Translations under genes and position numbers: made by a program | Notes under the pieces: generated by a model | The model's input: only the letters and a program-made list of their open reading frames with translations | The model's database searches: none | Told to the model about the DNA's origin: nothing | NCBI GenBank assembly: GCA_963727285.1 | Contig: CAVSFF010000009.1 | Coordinates: 806,001-870,000 of the forward strand | Direction: 5' to 3' | Origin: CAITWD01 sp963727285 | GTDB taxonomy: Bacteria; Actinomycetota; Thermoleophilia; Miltoncostaeales; Miltoncostaeaceae | DNA: 64,000 nucleotides | In this document: piece after piece, positions 35,201-42,781 of the stretch | How positions within the stretch are numbered: the stretch's first letter is position 1 | How the letters are laid out: each line of letters begins with the position of its first letter

Positions 35201-35388
35201 TCGTGTCCGACCAGGTGGACGCGGTCGTAGCCGAGCGCATCGATCAGCCCGACGACGTCACCGACGAGCGCGGGCACTGCGTACGCGGCGACGCCCGCCG
35301 GTCGGTCCGAGGCGCCATACCCGCGCAGGTCGGGGGCGATCGCCCGATACCCGGCGGCGGCAAGGGCGGGCAACTGATGACGCCATGA
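32203..35388 (+). CDS. Luciferase-like monooxygenase fused to benzoate-CoA-ligase-type AMP-forming ligase
   Basis: A GTG start at 32203 follows the LytR_C stop by 5 bases. Residues 1-310 are an LLM (bacterial-luciferase-like, often F420-dependent) TIM barrel: RIGIRLPQYGASWDHI, VVGLGAGSDRDEHRAFGF, HADGVIAAWTTP. With no stop between, residues about 311-810 are an ANL adenylating enzyme: YMIYSSGSTGRPKGVMHAH, TGVPTFWAQLVEYL, EGLGCSECSNIV, SGKLNRRLL (catalytic Lys). An internal ATG at 33133 could start the ligase alone. The homologous part ends near 34620. The open frame then runs to 35388 across an intact opposite-strand hydrolase; a one-base shift would end it at TAG 34631-34633 instead. Confidence 0.8.
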   Translation: MTPRIGIRLPQYGASWDHIRATATLLEATTIDALWVNDHLQSPGRDKADATFDAVTTLAAVAACTTRVRLGTAVLAAGYRPAAVAAKHLAVIDAISGGRTVVGLGAGSDRDEHRAFGFPFGTPAERTAAVRDTLATWEAMWSTPDGASIAGVIDGAPLRPLVRRPPVWIAAHGPVLLGHAGRHADGVIAAWTTPHEIAARIAIAAEAAAMSGRPTPAAALYTFCLIAPSATERAAYVAAQAARLGTSPDRYLRWLGTTGLVGTAAEVRDRLADYAAAGVTDVILALPERIPLEAFAAVAAALAPAVSPTAMSTDAGVSPRANLVQLLVGQHRDAGRGDRTAAIDPSGSWTYDELWDAAAAAGGALRAEGVRAGERVAIALRDSRAWLAAFLGTAWIGAVAVPVDPSGPADRIAMVLEDCAPRLTVTEPGLATGQWPAVRADALMVAGPASPVVAVHPDDLAYMIYSSGSTGRPKGVMHAHRDLAAGVETYARHVLELAPGDVCLSTAKLFTSLGFGNGFFRVLGSGATCVLSPHRTNPRTVLDLVARHGVDVLTGVPTFWAQLVEYLHRHPDPDALTRLRVCVSSGDGLPPGVAADFAAISATPLLEGLGCSECSNIVISTRPGDHHPGSIGSAVPGVEISLRDPDGREVPDGTPGRLWIRSPSNTSGYWRRADDTRLLVVGEWIRMGDVLVAEHGRFRHVGRVDDLFKVHAQWVSPSEVEACLLEDPRVREAAVGGVPDEHGMLRVVAWITVDGTPPAGLAAELRRHVAHRLAPFKAPRQVVVCATLPRLPSGKLNRRLLREQARDRDLAGAAEPVDQQSVDRVRGFLLHPVADAPQPLDAHRPRHLRDRAVQQSEAQVGVGLAPDDHRRRRDLRQLRRRPQPGGRGHVGAVVVQGGRQGTVTRKRLKVDTNVVLGERARSRVLEHHLAQVPEVVVGEPALGDAGELEQQHVPALGPLGRVVASGLGGGHRVRRIGDHQRSHAPGMQRRGRPRQAAAPVVSDQVDAVVAERIDQPDDVTDERGHCVRGDARRSVRGAIPAQVGGDRPIPGGGKGGQLMTP

Positions 35389-35487
35389 ATACCCGAGCTC
35401 GGGAAACCCGTGCAGCAACAGCACGGGGTCGCCGTCGCCGTCGGACCTGATCGCGAGGCGGATGTCCCCGACTTTGACGCGCTCCAT
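34630..35487 (-). CDS. Alpha/beta hydrolase, epoxide-hydrolase-like
   Basis: A 285-residue protein. The oxyanion motif is LLHGFPELGYSWRHQ (HGFPE), DLRGYGASDRP follows, and the nucleophile elbow is VGHDWGGGLAW (Asp about 105). The cap has Tyr-rich stretches, with the acid in WGEADAYLGL and the base His in VERLGGVSHWVQQEAP. The Asp nucleophile and HGxP motif mark epoxide hydrolases and dehalogenases rather than serine esterases. It is convergent with the ligase fusion. A role in aromatic or epoxide breakdown with its neighbours is speculative. Confidence 0.88.
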   Translation of the reverse strand: MERVKVGDIRLAIRSDGDGDPVLLLHGFPELGYSWRHQLPALAAAGYRAIAPDLRGYGASDRPAGVAAYAVPALVGDVVGLIDALGYDRVHLVGHDWGGGLAWATAALHPGRVRSLVIANAPHPVASAEARRDDATQRAKSWYMLLFQFAGVAESWLSDDDFRNLREMVFENAAPGTFTEDDIRVYLEAFARDGALTAALNYYRANMPAAAWLRPPPQLPEITTPTMVIWGEADAYLGLGLLDRSVAKVAGPVRVERLGGVSHWVQQEAPDAVNGLLIDWLRGAG

Positions 35488-35522
35488 CAGCGATCCCCCG
35501 GTGTCGCGGCGGCCACGGCCGG

Positions 35523-36764
35523 TCAGGCGTGCGGCGGCGTGATGACGCCGGTCCCCGAGATGTGCGGAGCGGTCGTCCCGAAGTCTTCCTGGGACAACGC
35601 ACGGATATCGGAGACCGCGTACCCGCCCGGATAGGGAACCCCGTTCCCGTTGAGCTCGACCGGGCGGATCCGCCCGGACACGAACTGCCCGTTCCCGCGG
35701 AGCGTCACCTGGAGCACCGCACTCTGCGACAGGACGCCACCGAGCCCGAACGCGCGATAGCCGACGAAGTTGCCCATGCTGTAGGCGATCAGGCGTCCGT
35801 GCCAGAACTGCATGCCGCGCAACACGTGCGGCCCGGACCCCACGATGAGATCTGCGCCGGCCTGAATGGCAGTGTGGGCGAACGCGAGCACGTCGCCGCG
35901 GTTCTCGCCGAGGTAGTACTCGGTCCCCGGACGGACATGCTGCGCGCCGACGCCTTCGGCGCCCGCGTGGACGTGCACGACGACAAGGTTCGCCTCACGG
36001 GCGGCCTTGCGCACGAGCGCGGCCACGCCCGACAGGCTCGTCGAGTTGTTGGCCCAGCTGTACGGCGCGAAGCCGAGGACCGCCACCGACACCCCGCCGA
36101 CACGCTGGATGGCGATGGTCCCGGGGGGACCCGTGTAGAGGATCCCGACGCGCTTGAGCGCCCGTGCGGTGTTGACCTGGCCCGCGACGCCGAAGTCGTG
36201 CGAGTGGTTGTTGGCGCCGTTCATCACAGTGAAGCCGGCGCCTTTGAGGTTGCTCGCGAAGCTCGGGGGGCTACGGAACGCGAAACAGGTCGACGACGGA
36301 CCGGGGCCGCACTTGGAGGTCCCGGTCGGGCCGGTCAGCGTGCCCTCGAGATTGCCCGTGATGACGTTGCCGACGAGGTCGCCCTTCACCGCCGAGAACA
36401 GGTAGCGACCGTTGGCGGGCGGCAGGCCCCAGGGTGGCGACCCCATCATCGTGTCGCCGACGGCGGAGATCGACACCTTGGCGGCGGCGGTGGTGGCGCT
36501 CAAGGGAGCGGCAGCGGTCGTGGACGACGTGCCGGTCGCCGGAGCGGTCGCGGTCGTCGCGGCCGATGTCGCGGCGCCGGATCCCGTGGTGGTCGTCGCC
36601 GTGTGGGAACTGCCGCCGGTGCCCCCGACCGCGGTCCAGACGACCAGCGCGAGCAGCAGAACGCCCGCCGCGACAAGCAGTGCGGACTGGCGACGGCGCT
36701 GCACGCGGCGCCGCTGGGCGGCACGGCGTCGCGCATCACGGTCTGGCGGCGGATTTGTCGACAT
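35523..36764 (-). CDS. Anchored CapA-type metallophosphatase-like protein
   Basis: A 413-residue protein. An Arg-rich cytoplasmic stub (RRRAAQRRRVQRRR) precedes one helix (about 28-46), then a Thr/Ala/Ser linker (48-94). Residues about 95-390 are the CapA/PgsA domain: ISAVGDTMMG, ITGNLEGTL, NGANNHSHDFG, VVVHVHAGAEGV, GSGPHVLRGM. These are the metal-binding positions of the calcineurin-like fold used in poly-gamma-glutamate synthesis. With no capB or capC nearby it may act on another surface polymer. Its N-terminal anchor resembles that of the next gene upstream. Confidence 0.88.
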   Translation of the reverse strand: MSTNPPPDRDARRRAAQRRRVQRRRQSALLVAAGVLLLALVVWTAVGGTGGSSHTATTTTGSGAATSAATTATAPATGTSSTTAAAPLSATTAAAKVSISAVGDTMMGSPPWGLPPANGRYLFSAVKGDLVGNVITGNLEGTLTGPTGTSKCGPGPSSTCFAFRSPPSFASNLKGAGFTVMNGANNHSHDFGVAGQVNTARALKRVGILYTGPPGTIAIQRVGGVSVAVLGFAPYSWANNSTSLSGVAALVRKAAREANLVVVHVHAGAEGVGAQHVRPGTEYYLGENRGDVLAFAHTAIQAGADLIVGSGPHVLRGMQFWHGRLIAYSMGNFVGYRAFGLGGVLSQSAVLQVTLRGNGQFVSGRIRPVELNGNGVPYPGGYAVSDIRALSQEDFGTTAPHISGTGVITPPHA

Positions 36765-36816
36765 GGCGCGAAGGCAGTCTACGCCCGGACGTACACGACC
36801 CGGACGTGCGCGAACA

Positions 36817-37932
36817 TCACCACGGCAGCTTCACCGCCCCGGTCCCGGCCCGCAGCGAGACGGTAAAGAAGTCCTTTTCGCTGGCGCTGAGAAACCGCCC
36901 CGGGATCTGGTTCGGGTTCGGTGTCACCAGCGTGGGCAAGTGCGCCCCGGGCGCTCCGAAGGTCACCAGGATCGGCCAGTACGGGTTGATGTCCAGCTGC
37001 ATCGCACGGACTGCGCCGGCGTGGATCAGGGCCGTGGCGATGCTGCTGACGCTCTGATTCGGGCCCGCGGCGTAGATCAGATTGCCGTGCTTGTCGATCC
37101 CGAGCGCGGAGCGCCACACGGCATACGCACCCTTCCAGGTCAGGCCCCAGTCGGAGAGGATGCCGGCGTACGGACTGACGCGGGACCCGGTGACCAGCAT
37201 CCCGAGGTTCTGACGGGCGACGATGATGTTCGCGCCGGGACGAGCGCCCCCGGTCCAGCGGATGATGTCGACGGTGCCGTCCGTGTGCTCGACCATCGTC
37301 GCCTTGCCGTCGACCATGGCGTGGTACAGGGTCCCGTGGGCGTAGAAGCCCGCCGAATCGTCCTTTTCGTAGAAGCCCGAATTGAACGTCGCCACCAGGT
37401 TCCGGCGCCCGGTCAGCGGCACCTCGGTCGGCCCGACATTCCGGCCGCCCGACACCGGATTCTTGTAGCCGGGGTAGAGCCCGACCTCCGTTCGACCTTG
37501 GTTGAACCAGGCCAGGGTGACGCGGTCGCCGGCGTTGTCGGTGATCAGGCGCGTCAGCAGGACCGCCGGTGGCTGACCGGTCCACGGCGAGGGGTTCGTC
37601 CACGGCGGGACCGTCCGGGGATAGGCAACCATCGCGCGCACATGCGCGGGCCCCCCGGATCCGGTGATTGCGGCACCGGTGGAGGTCGTGCCGGTCGAGG
37701 TCGTTCCGGAGGTCGTCGTTCCGGCGGTCGTCGTTCCGCTGGTCGTGGTCCGGTGTGCATCGGCGGTCGAGGACCGGCCCGATGATCCGCGCCCGGCGAA
37801 CGCCCACACGATCAGCGCAACCCCCAGCAGCCCCGCCACCGACAGCAGGACCACCTGGCGGCGCCGGCGGATCTGGCGGCGGCGCGCGGCACGGCGATCC
37901 CGTCGATTGTGTGGCGCCAACGGCTCAGGCAT
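36817..37932 (-). CDS. Anchored phosphodiester glycosidase (NAGPA/DUF2233) family protein
   Basis: A 371-residue protein. The N-terminus RRDRRAARRRQIRRRRQ and helix VVLLSVAGLLGVALIVWAF match the anchor of the CapA-like neighbour. A repetitive Thr/Gly linker (62-86) follows. The ectodomain (about 105-370) has ATFNSGFYEKDDSAG, AHGTLYHAMVDGKATMV, RQNLGMLVTG and MQLDINPYWP, the hallmarks of the NAGPA domain, which in bacteria trims or modifies exopolysaccharide or sporulation polymers. It lies 52 bases upstream of the CapA-like gene in the same operon. Confidence 0.88.
   Translation of the reverse strand: MPEPLAPHNRRDRRAARRRQIRRRRQVVLLSVAGLLGVALIVWAFAGRGSSGRSSTADAHRTTTSGTTTAGTTTSGTTSTGTTSTGAAITGSGGPAHVRAMVAYPRTVPPWTNPSPWTGQPPAVLLTRLITDNAGDRVTLAWFNQGRTEVGLYPGYKNPVSGGRNVGPTEVPLTGRRNLVATFNSGFYEKDDSAGFYAHGTLYHAMVDGKATMVEHTDGTVDIIRWTGGARPGANIIVARQNLGMLVTGSRVSPYAGILSDWGLTWKGAYAVWRSALGIDKHGNLIYAAGPNQSVSSIATALIHAGAVRAMQLDINPYWPILVTFGAPGAHLPTLVTPNPNQIPGRFLSASEKDFFTVSLRAGTGAVKLPW
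37675..37749 (-). repeat. Five tandem 15-base units encoding a Thr/Gly linker
   Basis: Five imperfect pentapeptide units of the form T-T-(T/S)-(S/A/T)-G, residues 62-86 of the phosphodiester glycosidase. The units are near-identical at DNA level (repeating GTCGTTCC-type blocks on the plus strand), so copy number could vary by slippage without breaking the frame. Confidence 0.75.
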
Positions 37933-37998
37933 CGCGCGGCAGTGTAGTCATCACCAAGTGCATCGCCCAACCCTCTCGTGCGCCTAGACTGCCGCCGG

Positions 37999-38634
37999 AT
38001 GGACACCGACGGCCTGCTCTCGCCCGCGTCGCCGCAGATCGAGTACCTGGTCCTCGATGCCGGCGGTGTGATCTTTCCTTCGGCCATGCCGCAGGTCATC
38101 GCCGAAGTCGCACGGCGGTCCCGGTGCGGCGAGGACCAGCTGTGGCAGTTCTTCAACGCACACCTGTACCAGGCCTTCTGGAGCGGCCGCCTCGACCTCG
38201 AGGGATTCTGGACGACGATCGCCGCCTTCGCCGGGGTGCCGGGTATCGGGCCCGACGGGTCCGTGACGATGCCGGTCCCCGCTCTTACCCCGCTGCCGCA
38301 CGCGGCGGCCATCCGCGAATGGGCACGGCGGGTGCCGATGGCCATCCTGTCCAACCAGCGGGCCGAATGGCTCGTGCCGGCCCTCGAGCGCTCCGGTATG
38401 GCGTCGCTGTTCGACCCGGTCCTGATCTCGAGCGAGACCGGCCTGGTCAAGCCGGACCCCGTGGCGCTTGCACAGCTGACTGCGCTCGGCGTCTCGCCGG
38501 GCGCCGTGCTCTACGTCGACGACCGCGTTCCGGCGCTGGATGCCGCCCGGTCATTGGGTGTCGCGACGATCGCGGCCGACGCGGACGGCAGCTGGGTGGC
38601 GGCCGTCGACGCCAGGCTCGGCAGTCGCTCATGA
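37999..38634 (+). CDS. HAD-superfamily hydrolase (HAD-IA)
   Basis: A 211-residue protein from ATG 37999. Motif I appears as YLVLDAGGVIFPS (DxGGV, the second Asp replaced by Gly as in several HAD-IA proteins such as YihX-like). Motif II is AILSNQRAEW, motif III is GLVKPDP, and motif IV is VLYVDDRVPALDAARSLG. It is probably a sugar- or nucleotide-phosphate phosphatase, but the changed motif I Asp (acid-base residue) makes phosphatase activity uncertain. It stands divergently from the two anchored enzymes. Confidence 0.82.
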   Translation: MDTDGLLSPASPQIEYLVLDAGGVIFPSAMPQVIAEVARRSRCGEDQLWQFFNAHLYQAFWSGRLDLEGFWTTIAAFAGVPGIGPDGSVTMPVPALTPLPHAAAIREWARRVPMAILSNQRAEWLVPALERSGMASLFDPVLISSETGLVKPDPVALAQLTALGVSPGAVLYVDDRVPALDAARSLGVATIAADADGSWVAAVDARLGSRS

Positions 38635-38646
38635 AGACGGGACCGG

Positions 38647-39405
38647 CTACATCACGACGCCGCCATTGACCGACAGCACCTGCCCGGTGATGAAACCGGC
38701 CGCCGGCGACGCCATGAAGGCAACGGCCTCGGCGATCTCCTCGGGAAGGGCGGCCCGCCGCATCGGCGCCGCGCGGATCGCGCCTTCGACGATCTTCGCG
38801 CCGATCGGGTCCTCGGACAGCCGGTCCTGAAACCCGGTCTGGGTCACCGCCGGCGAGACGCAGTTGACGCGGATGCCGTCGCGGGCCACCTCGCGCGCCA
38901 GCGATTTCGAGAATGCCACCACGGCGGCCTTGGCGCCGGCGTACACCGATTCCCCCCAGCCGCCGACCCGCGCGGTGTCGGATGCGATCGAGACGATGGC
39001 GGCGCCCTCGGGCGCCTCGCGCAGGAGCGGCAGGGCCGCGTATGTGCCCGCGACGACGCCGAGGTAGTTGATGTCGATGATGCGGCGCCAATCGGCCGGA
39101 TCGGAGTCCGCAAACAGGCCGGGGCGATCCCACCCGGCGTTGTTGACGAGAATGTCCAGTCGCCCGTACCGCTGGCGCACGGCCTCGATCGCGGCCTCGT
39201 GATCCTCGAGGCGCGTCACGTCCTGGATCAACGCCATCGCATCGGCGCCAAAGCGCGCCGCCACCGCCAGGACAGCCGGGTCACGATCGGTCACGACGAT
39301 GGTGGCACCACGTTCGGAAAGCACCCGGCCGATCTGCTGCCCCATGCCCCCGGCGCCGCCAGTGACGAGCGCGACCCGACCGTCGAGTCGCGAAAGGGCG
39401 CTCAT
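38647..39405 (-). CDS. SDR dehydrogenase, BadH/3-oxoacyl reductase-like
   Basis: A 252-residue protein. The cofactor loop is VTGGAGGMGQQIG (about 14-26), the acidic end of beta-2 (VVTDRD) indicates NAD(H), and the catalytic Ser-Tyr-Lys set is SIASDT...YAGAK. NNAGWDRPGLFADSDPADWR closely follows the pattern of 2-hydroxycyclohexanecarboxyl-CoA dehydrogenase BadH. The start overlaps the thioesterase gene by 4 bases; with the ligase upstream, this makes a three-gene acyl-CoA cassette. Confidence 0.85.
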   Translation of the reverse strand: MSALSRLDGRVALVTGGAGGMGQQIGRVLSERGATIVVTDRDPAVLAVAARFGADAMALIQDVTRLEDHEAAIEAVRQRYGRLDILVNNAGWDRPGLFADSDPADWRRIIDINYLGVVAGTYAALPLLREAPEGAAIVSIASDTARVGGWGESVYAGAKAAVVAFSKSLAREVARDGIRVNCVSPAVTQTGFQDRLSEDPIGAKIVEGAIRAAPMRRAALPEEIAEAVAFMASPAAGFITGQVLSVNGGVVM

Positions 39406-39824
39406 GCCACACCCGCCGCGAACCGCATAAAGGTGCCCTGCGAACTGGCGACCAACCGTCCGTCGGGCCCGTGGATGTCCGCGCGGGCGACGGCGATCCG
39501 GCGTCCCATGTCGATGACCGACCCGGTCCCGATCAGTTCACCCGGATTCCCGGGCGCCGTGAAGTTGGCCTTCATCTCGATTGTCGCGCAGCCTTCGTCG
39601 ACCGGCATGCGCGCCAGCAGCGCAAGCGCCATCGCCGCGTCGAGCATGCCCGCGAGGATGCCGCCGTGGGCGGTCCCGTACAGCTGGGTGTGCTCCGATG
39701 TGATCTCGATCCGGAAGAGACTGCCGACGCTGTCGGCGCGCTCGACGCGCATGCCGACCAGCTCGTAATAGCCGCAGTGGTTCCACCGCTCCAGGATGGC
39801 GGGGTCGAGCGTGTCAGTGGCCAT
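39402..39824 (-). CDS. PaaI-like hotdog-fold thioesterase
   Basis: A 140-residue protein. The hotdog signature is LYGTAHGGILAGMLDAAMALAL (about 49-70), with the HGG motif and the Asp in the central helix; the C-terminal strand GRRIAVARADIHGPDGRLVAS fits PaaI/DUF4442 proteins. It hydrolyses aryl- or acyl-CoA thioesters. The gene overlaps the ligase gene by 11 bases and the SDR by 4 bases. Confidence 0.88.
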   Translation of the reverse strand: MATDTLDPAILERWNHCGYYELVGMRVERADSVGSLFRIEITSEHTQLYGTAHGGILAGMLDAAMALALLARMPVDEGCATIEMKANFTAPGNPGELIGTGSVIDMGRRIAVARADIHGPDGRLVASSQGTFMRFAAGVA

Positions 39825-41409
39825 GGGTCACCTTCTGGTCGGCGGTGTTGAGCGCCTCACGGGCGCGGATGGTCAGTTCGGTTCGGTCGACTTTGCCGGA
39901 TGCGGTCACGGGCAGCTCCACGTCGACGAGGATCGCCCGCGGGCGCTCGGGCGCCGGCAGGGCCGCGATGCGGTCGCGCAGACGCGCCTCGACCGTCGCC
40001 GGCGCGCCGGTCGCGGCAACCGCGCCCACGAGCCGCGTGACCCCGTCGCCGTCGACGACGGGCAGACAGAACGCGTCGCTGACGTCAGGGTCCTCGAGCA
40101 GGGCGTCGCGGACGCGGCCGGGATCGACCCACGACGCCCCGACCTTGATGCGATCGCCGACACGTCCGAGGATCCGGACACCGCCCTCGTCATCGAACGC
40201 CACCAGATCGCCCGTGTGCAGCCACCCCCCCTCCAGGGCCCGGGAAGACGCCTCGGGGTTCCCGTAGTAGCCCGACATCACGGTGGGGCCCGAGACCAGC
40301 AACTCGCCCGCGCCGGGCGGTGCCCCCTCGACGGGTGCGATGCGCAGACGATAGCCCGGGACGACCCAGCCGGTGCGCCCCGCCGCCGGGCTCCCGACGA
40401 CGTCGGACGTATAGAGGTTGGTGGCTTCGGAGGACCCGAGCGAATTGACGATGCGCATCCCGGTCGTCTCGGCGACGGCTTCCCACACCCGCGCATCAAG
40501 AAGTTCGCCGGCCGCAACGGCCAGGCGCACACCGGCAAAGGCGGCCGGGTCGATCCGGCCCTCACGGGCATGACGCGCGACCCGTGCCCACCAGGTCGGC
40601 ACTCCGGCGACGACGTTGACCCCGTAGTCACGACAGGCGATCTCGAGCCGTTCGGGGTCGCGCGCCTCGGATTCGAGCCACGCGGCGGCGCCCATCCCGA
40701 TCGGGAAGTACATGCTCTTGCCGAGCCCGTAGCTGGTCGGAAGCGCCGCGACCGACCAGACGAGGTCGCCCGGCCGGAGCTTGAGGACGCGGCGACCGTA
40801 CGTCGCGATGCACCCGGGAATGTCGCCATGCGCATGGACCGCCCACTTCGACGGTCCCGTCGATCCGGAGGTGAGCAGCATGTAGCACGGGTCATCGTCG
40901 GCCACCGGACAGATCCCCGGCTCCGACCCGGCGGCCGCCCCGGCAAGCCCATCGAGGGTCACCTGGTCGACGCCGCTCAGAATCTGCGGTCCGTCGGTGA
41001 TCACCAACCGCGGCGTCGCCCGAGCGGCGACGTCGGCGAGACGGTCGCCGACGATGCCGACCCCCGCCAGCGCGACGACCGCACCGCACCGCACCGCACC
41101 GAGGAACGCGGCGATCCATGTCGGGGAGTCGGGTGCACGCAGCAGCACGATGTCGCCGCGTCCCACGCCCGTGGCGGCCAACCGCGAGGCCATTGCGGCG
41201 GTGTGTCGCCGAAGCTCGTCGACGCTCCACGATCCGGTCGACCACACCAGCGCCGGTTGCCGTCCGGCGTCGGGATTCGGGACCTCGAGGAGGATCGCGG
41301 CAAGGTTGCGCGTGGCGCTGCGGCGGCGATCGGCATCCGGTTCTGCCCGCATAAGCGGAGAAACGGCGGCGCGGTCCACCGCATCGGGGTACGACGATCC
41401 AGCCGGCAC
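39814..41409 (-). CDS. Benzoate-CoA-ligase-family AMP-forming ligase
   Basis: A 531-residue protein. GTG 41409 is chosen because GGAGGA lies 5 bases upstream (41415-41420). The P-loop YMLLTSGSTGPSKWAVHAHGD deviates from the usual TGxPKGVxH by a Trp. The rest follows benzoate-CoA ligases: ALPTSYGLGKSMYFPIGMGA, VAGVPTWWARVARHA, SLGSSEATNLY, GWLHTGDLVAFDDEG, and the C-terminal catalytic Lys in VTASGKVDRTEL. It adenylates and thioesterifies an aromatic acid, with the thioesterase and BadH-like SDR as partners. It is a distant relative of the ligase half of the fusion 5 kb away. The substrate is unknown. Confidence 0.87.
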   Translation of the reverse strand: MPAGSSYPDAVDRAAVSPLMRAEPDADRRRSATRNLAAILLEVPNPDAGRQPALVWSTGSWSVDELRRHTAAMASRLAATGVGRGDIVLLRAPDSPTWIAAFLGAVRCGAVVALAGVGIVGDRLADVAARATPRLVITDGPQILSGVDQVTLDGLAGAAAGSEPGICPVADDDPCYMLLTSGSTGPSKWAVHAHGDIPGCIATYGRRVLKLRPGDLVWSVAALPTSYGLGKSMYFPIGMGAAAWLESEARDPERLEIACRDYGVNVVAGVPTWWARVARHAREGRIDPAAFAGVRLAVAAGELLDARVWEAVAETTGMRIVNSLGSSEATNLYTSDVVGSPAAGRTGWVVPGYRLRIAPVEGAPPGAGELLVSGPTVMSGYYGNPEASSRALEGGWLHTGDLVAFDDEGGVRILGRVGDRIKVGASWVDPGRVRDALLEDPDVSDAFCLPVVDGDGVTRLVGAVAATGAPATVEARLRDRIAALPAPERPRAILVDVELPVTASGKVDRTELTIRAREALNTADQKVTHGH

Positions 41410-41436
41410 GCAGGTCCTCCTTGTGGCGGCAAGCGT

Positions 41437-41480
41437 AAGTCGCGCCGTCCTCGGCGCCATCCGGCGGCCGGCGCGACTTG
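41437..41480. promoter_or_regulatory. Inverted repeat in the divergent intergenic region
   Basis: Arms of 11 bp (AAGTCGCGCCG at 41437-41447, CGGCGCGACTT at 41469-41479) are separated by 21 bases. They sit between the divergent ligase gene (start 41409) and the membrane-protein gene (start 41627). This may be a two-site operator or a transcript hairpin for the ligase leader. Confidence 0.45.
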
Positions 41481-41501
41481 GGTCCGGGAATCCCCGGACC
41501 C
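41480..41501. promoter_or_regulatory. Short GC-rich hairpin in the same intergenic region
   Basis: GGGTCCGGG and CCCGGACCC form a perfect 9-bp stem with a 4-base loop, directly next to the longer inverted repeat. It could block read-through between the divergent units or be part of a complex operator. Confidence 0.4.
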
Positions 41502-41626
41502 CGGATCCGGAGCCGCCGCCGACGGCGCGAGGCTGGACGCGTCCGCGCCGACCGCTTAGATTGCTCGCAACAGGTCGCACCATCCTGCGGACTGCGTGTC
41601 CCACCCCTCGGATTCAGGACCCCGCC

Positions 41627-42254
41627 ATGGCAGATTCCGTCGCCGTCGACGTACCCACCGGCGCACCTCCCGGCGCACCCCCGGGACCACCTCCGGCCGT
41701 TCCCGATTTCCAGATCGTCCCGGTCAAGCTGCTGCCGATCGTCGGCGTCGTGGTGATCGGGCTGATCGCCGCGATCGCCAGCAACAACCTCTGGGCGCTG
41801 GTGTTCTTCCACGTCGTCGGTGGCGGGCTGTGGACGGCGATCGACCTGTTCGTGGGCTTCGTCGTCGGGCCAATCCTCGGCAGCCTGTCGATCCCGGCGC
41901 GTATCGAGTTCTCGACACGATTCATGCCGAAGATGCTGCTCATCATGCCGACCCTCGTGACGATGACGCTCGCATCGGGTTGGCAGCTTGCGCGGCACCT
42001 CGGGAATCTCGACGCCAGCTCGCCCAACCACGCCTGGCTCGTGGCCTCGTTCATCGTGGTCGGGCGTGATGGCGACGATCGCCATCGGCCTGCTCGAACC
42101 GGCCAACCTGGCGGTGCTGTTCGAACTCAAGAAGCCCCACCCGAACGGCATGCGCATCCAACGGCTGATGCGGGTGTTCATCTACACGGCCGGCATCACG
42201 GGCGTGATGCAGGTGGCGACCCTCATCATCATGACGCGGGTGGCGTCCCAATGA
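41627..42254 (+). pseudogene. CopD/DUF2269-like membrane protein, one-base frameshift
   Basis: ATG 41627 starts a proline-rich head (TGAPPGAPPGPPPAVPDF), then helices at about 30-48, 52-75 (ALVFFHVVGGGLWTAIDLF, with His in the helix) and 100-115. At about 42063 the frame shifts by one: IVVG continues as VMATIAIGLLEPANLAVL in the next frame and ends at 42254. Deleting one G of the GGG at 42061-42063 restores a five-helix protein of about 208 residues. The family resembles CopD/DUF2269 membrane proteins; the role is unknown. The next gene starts in its stop codon (ATGA), which supports the corrected frame. Confidence 0.65.
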
Positions 42255-42781
42255 GCACGCACGCGGCCCCGCCGGAACGCAAGTTTCCGCCCATCGACAA
42301 GCTCGCCGACGTCGCGTTGGTGCTCGTGATCATCGGCGGCATCTACATGGCCTCGAACCTGCCCGGGTCGATTTCGCTCGTGCCGGCCTGGGTCCTTGCC
42401 GGTATCGCGGCGCTTGTCCTCGTCGTCGACGTCATCCTGCTGGTCCGCATCAAGGACTTCGCCTGGGCATCCTTCCGGCGGGTCGCCGGCTGGGCACTCG
42501 TGGCCTACGCCGTCATCGCGGGCATGATCGGGTACGCATTCGTCTACGACGGAACCCGCGGCCAGGCCCTCGGCCTGCTGATCGCGATGCTCGCGATCTT
42601 CGCCGTGATCGTGCCGCTGCTGCTCGGATTCACGGTCGCCCGCTACCAGGACACCGACGCACGGCGCGCGCCTCGGCGTAGAGCCTCGGCACCCGGCAGC
42701 CCACCAGTGACGCGCGTGCCGAGTGCCTGCGCTGCTGGCGGGATACGGGACACCCCGGGCGCCGCCCGCGGACGGCGCTGA
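42251..42781 (+). CDS. Four-helix integral membrane protein of unknown function
   Basis: A 176-residue protein with helices at about 18-37, 43-66, 75-97 and 105-130 (AMLAIFAVIVPLLLGFTVA). The ATG overlaps the previous gene's corrected stop by 4 bases, so the two are a pair. The C-terminal 40 residues (RRAPRRRASAPG onward) look non-coding, and another indel near 42660 could have removed the true stop. I do not recognise the family. Confidence 0.55.
   Translation: MSTHAAPPERKFPPIDKLADVALVLVIIGGIYMASNLPGSISLVPAWVLAGIAALVLVVDVILLVRIKDFAWASFRRVAGWALVAYAVIAGMIGYAFVYDGTRGQALGLLIAMLAIFAVIVPLLLGFTVARYQDTDARRAPRRRASAPGSPPVTRVPSACAAGGIRDTPGAARGRR

Noticed and set aside
34634..35388. Open-frame extension of the ligase fusion beyond its homologous part
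   Set aside because: It is antisense to an intact epoxide-hydrolase-like gene with all catalytic motifs, has no ligase character, and a one-base shift would end the ligase at a shared CTAG at 34633.
41079..41100. Tandem CCGCA repeats (four units)
   Set aside because: They lie inside the second ligase gene and encode an ordinary Gly-Ala-Val stretch of the ANL fold; no sign of a regulatory or mobile repeat.
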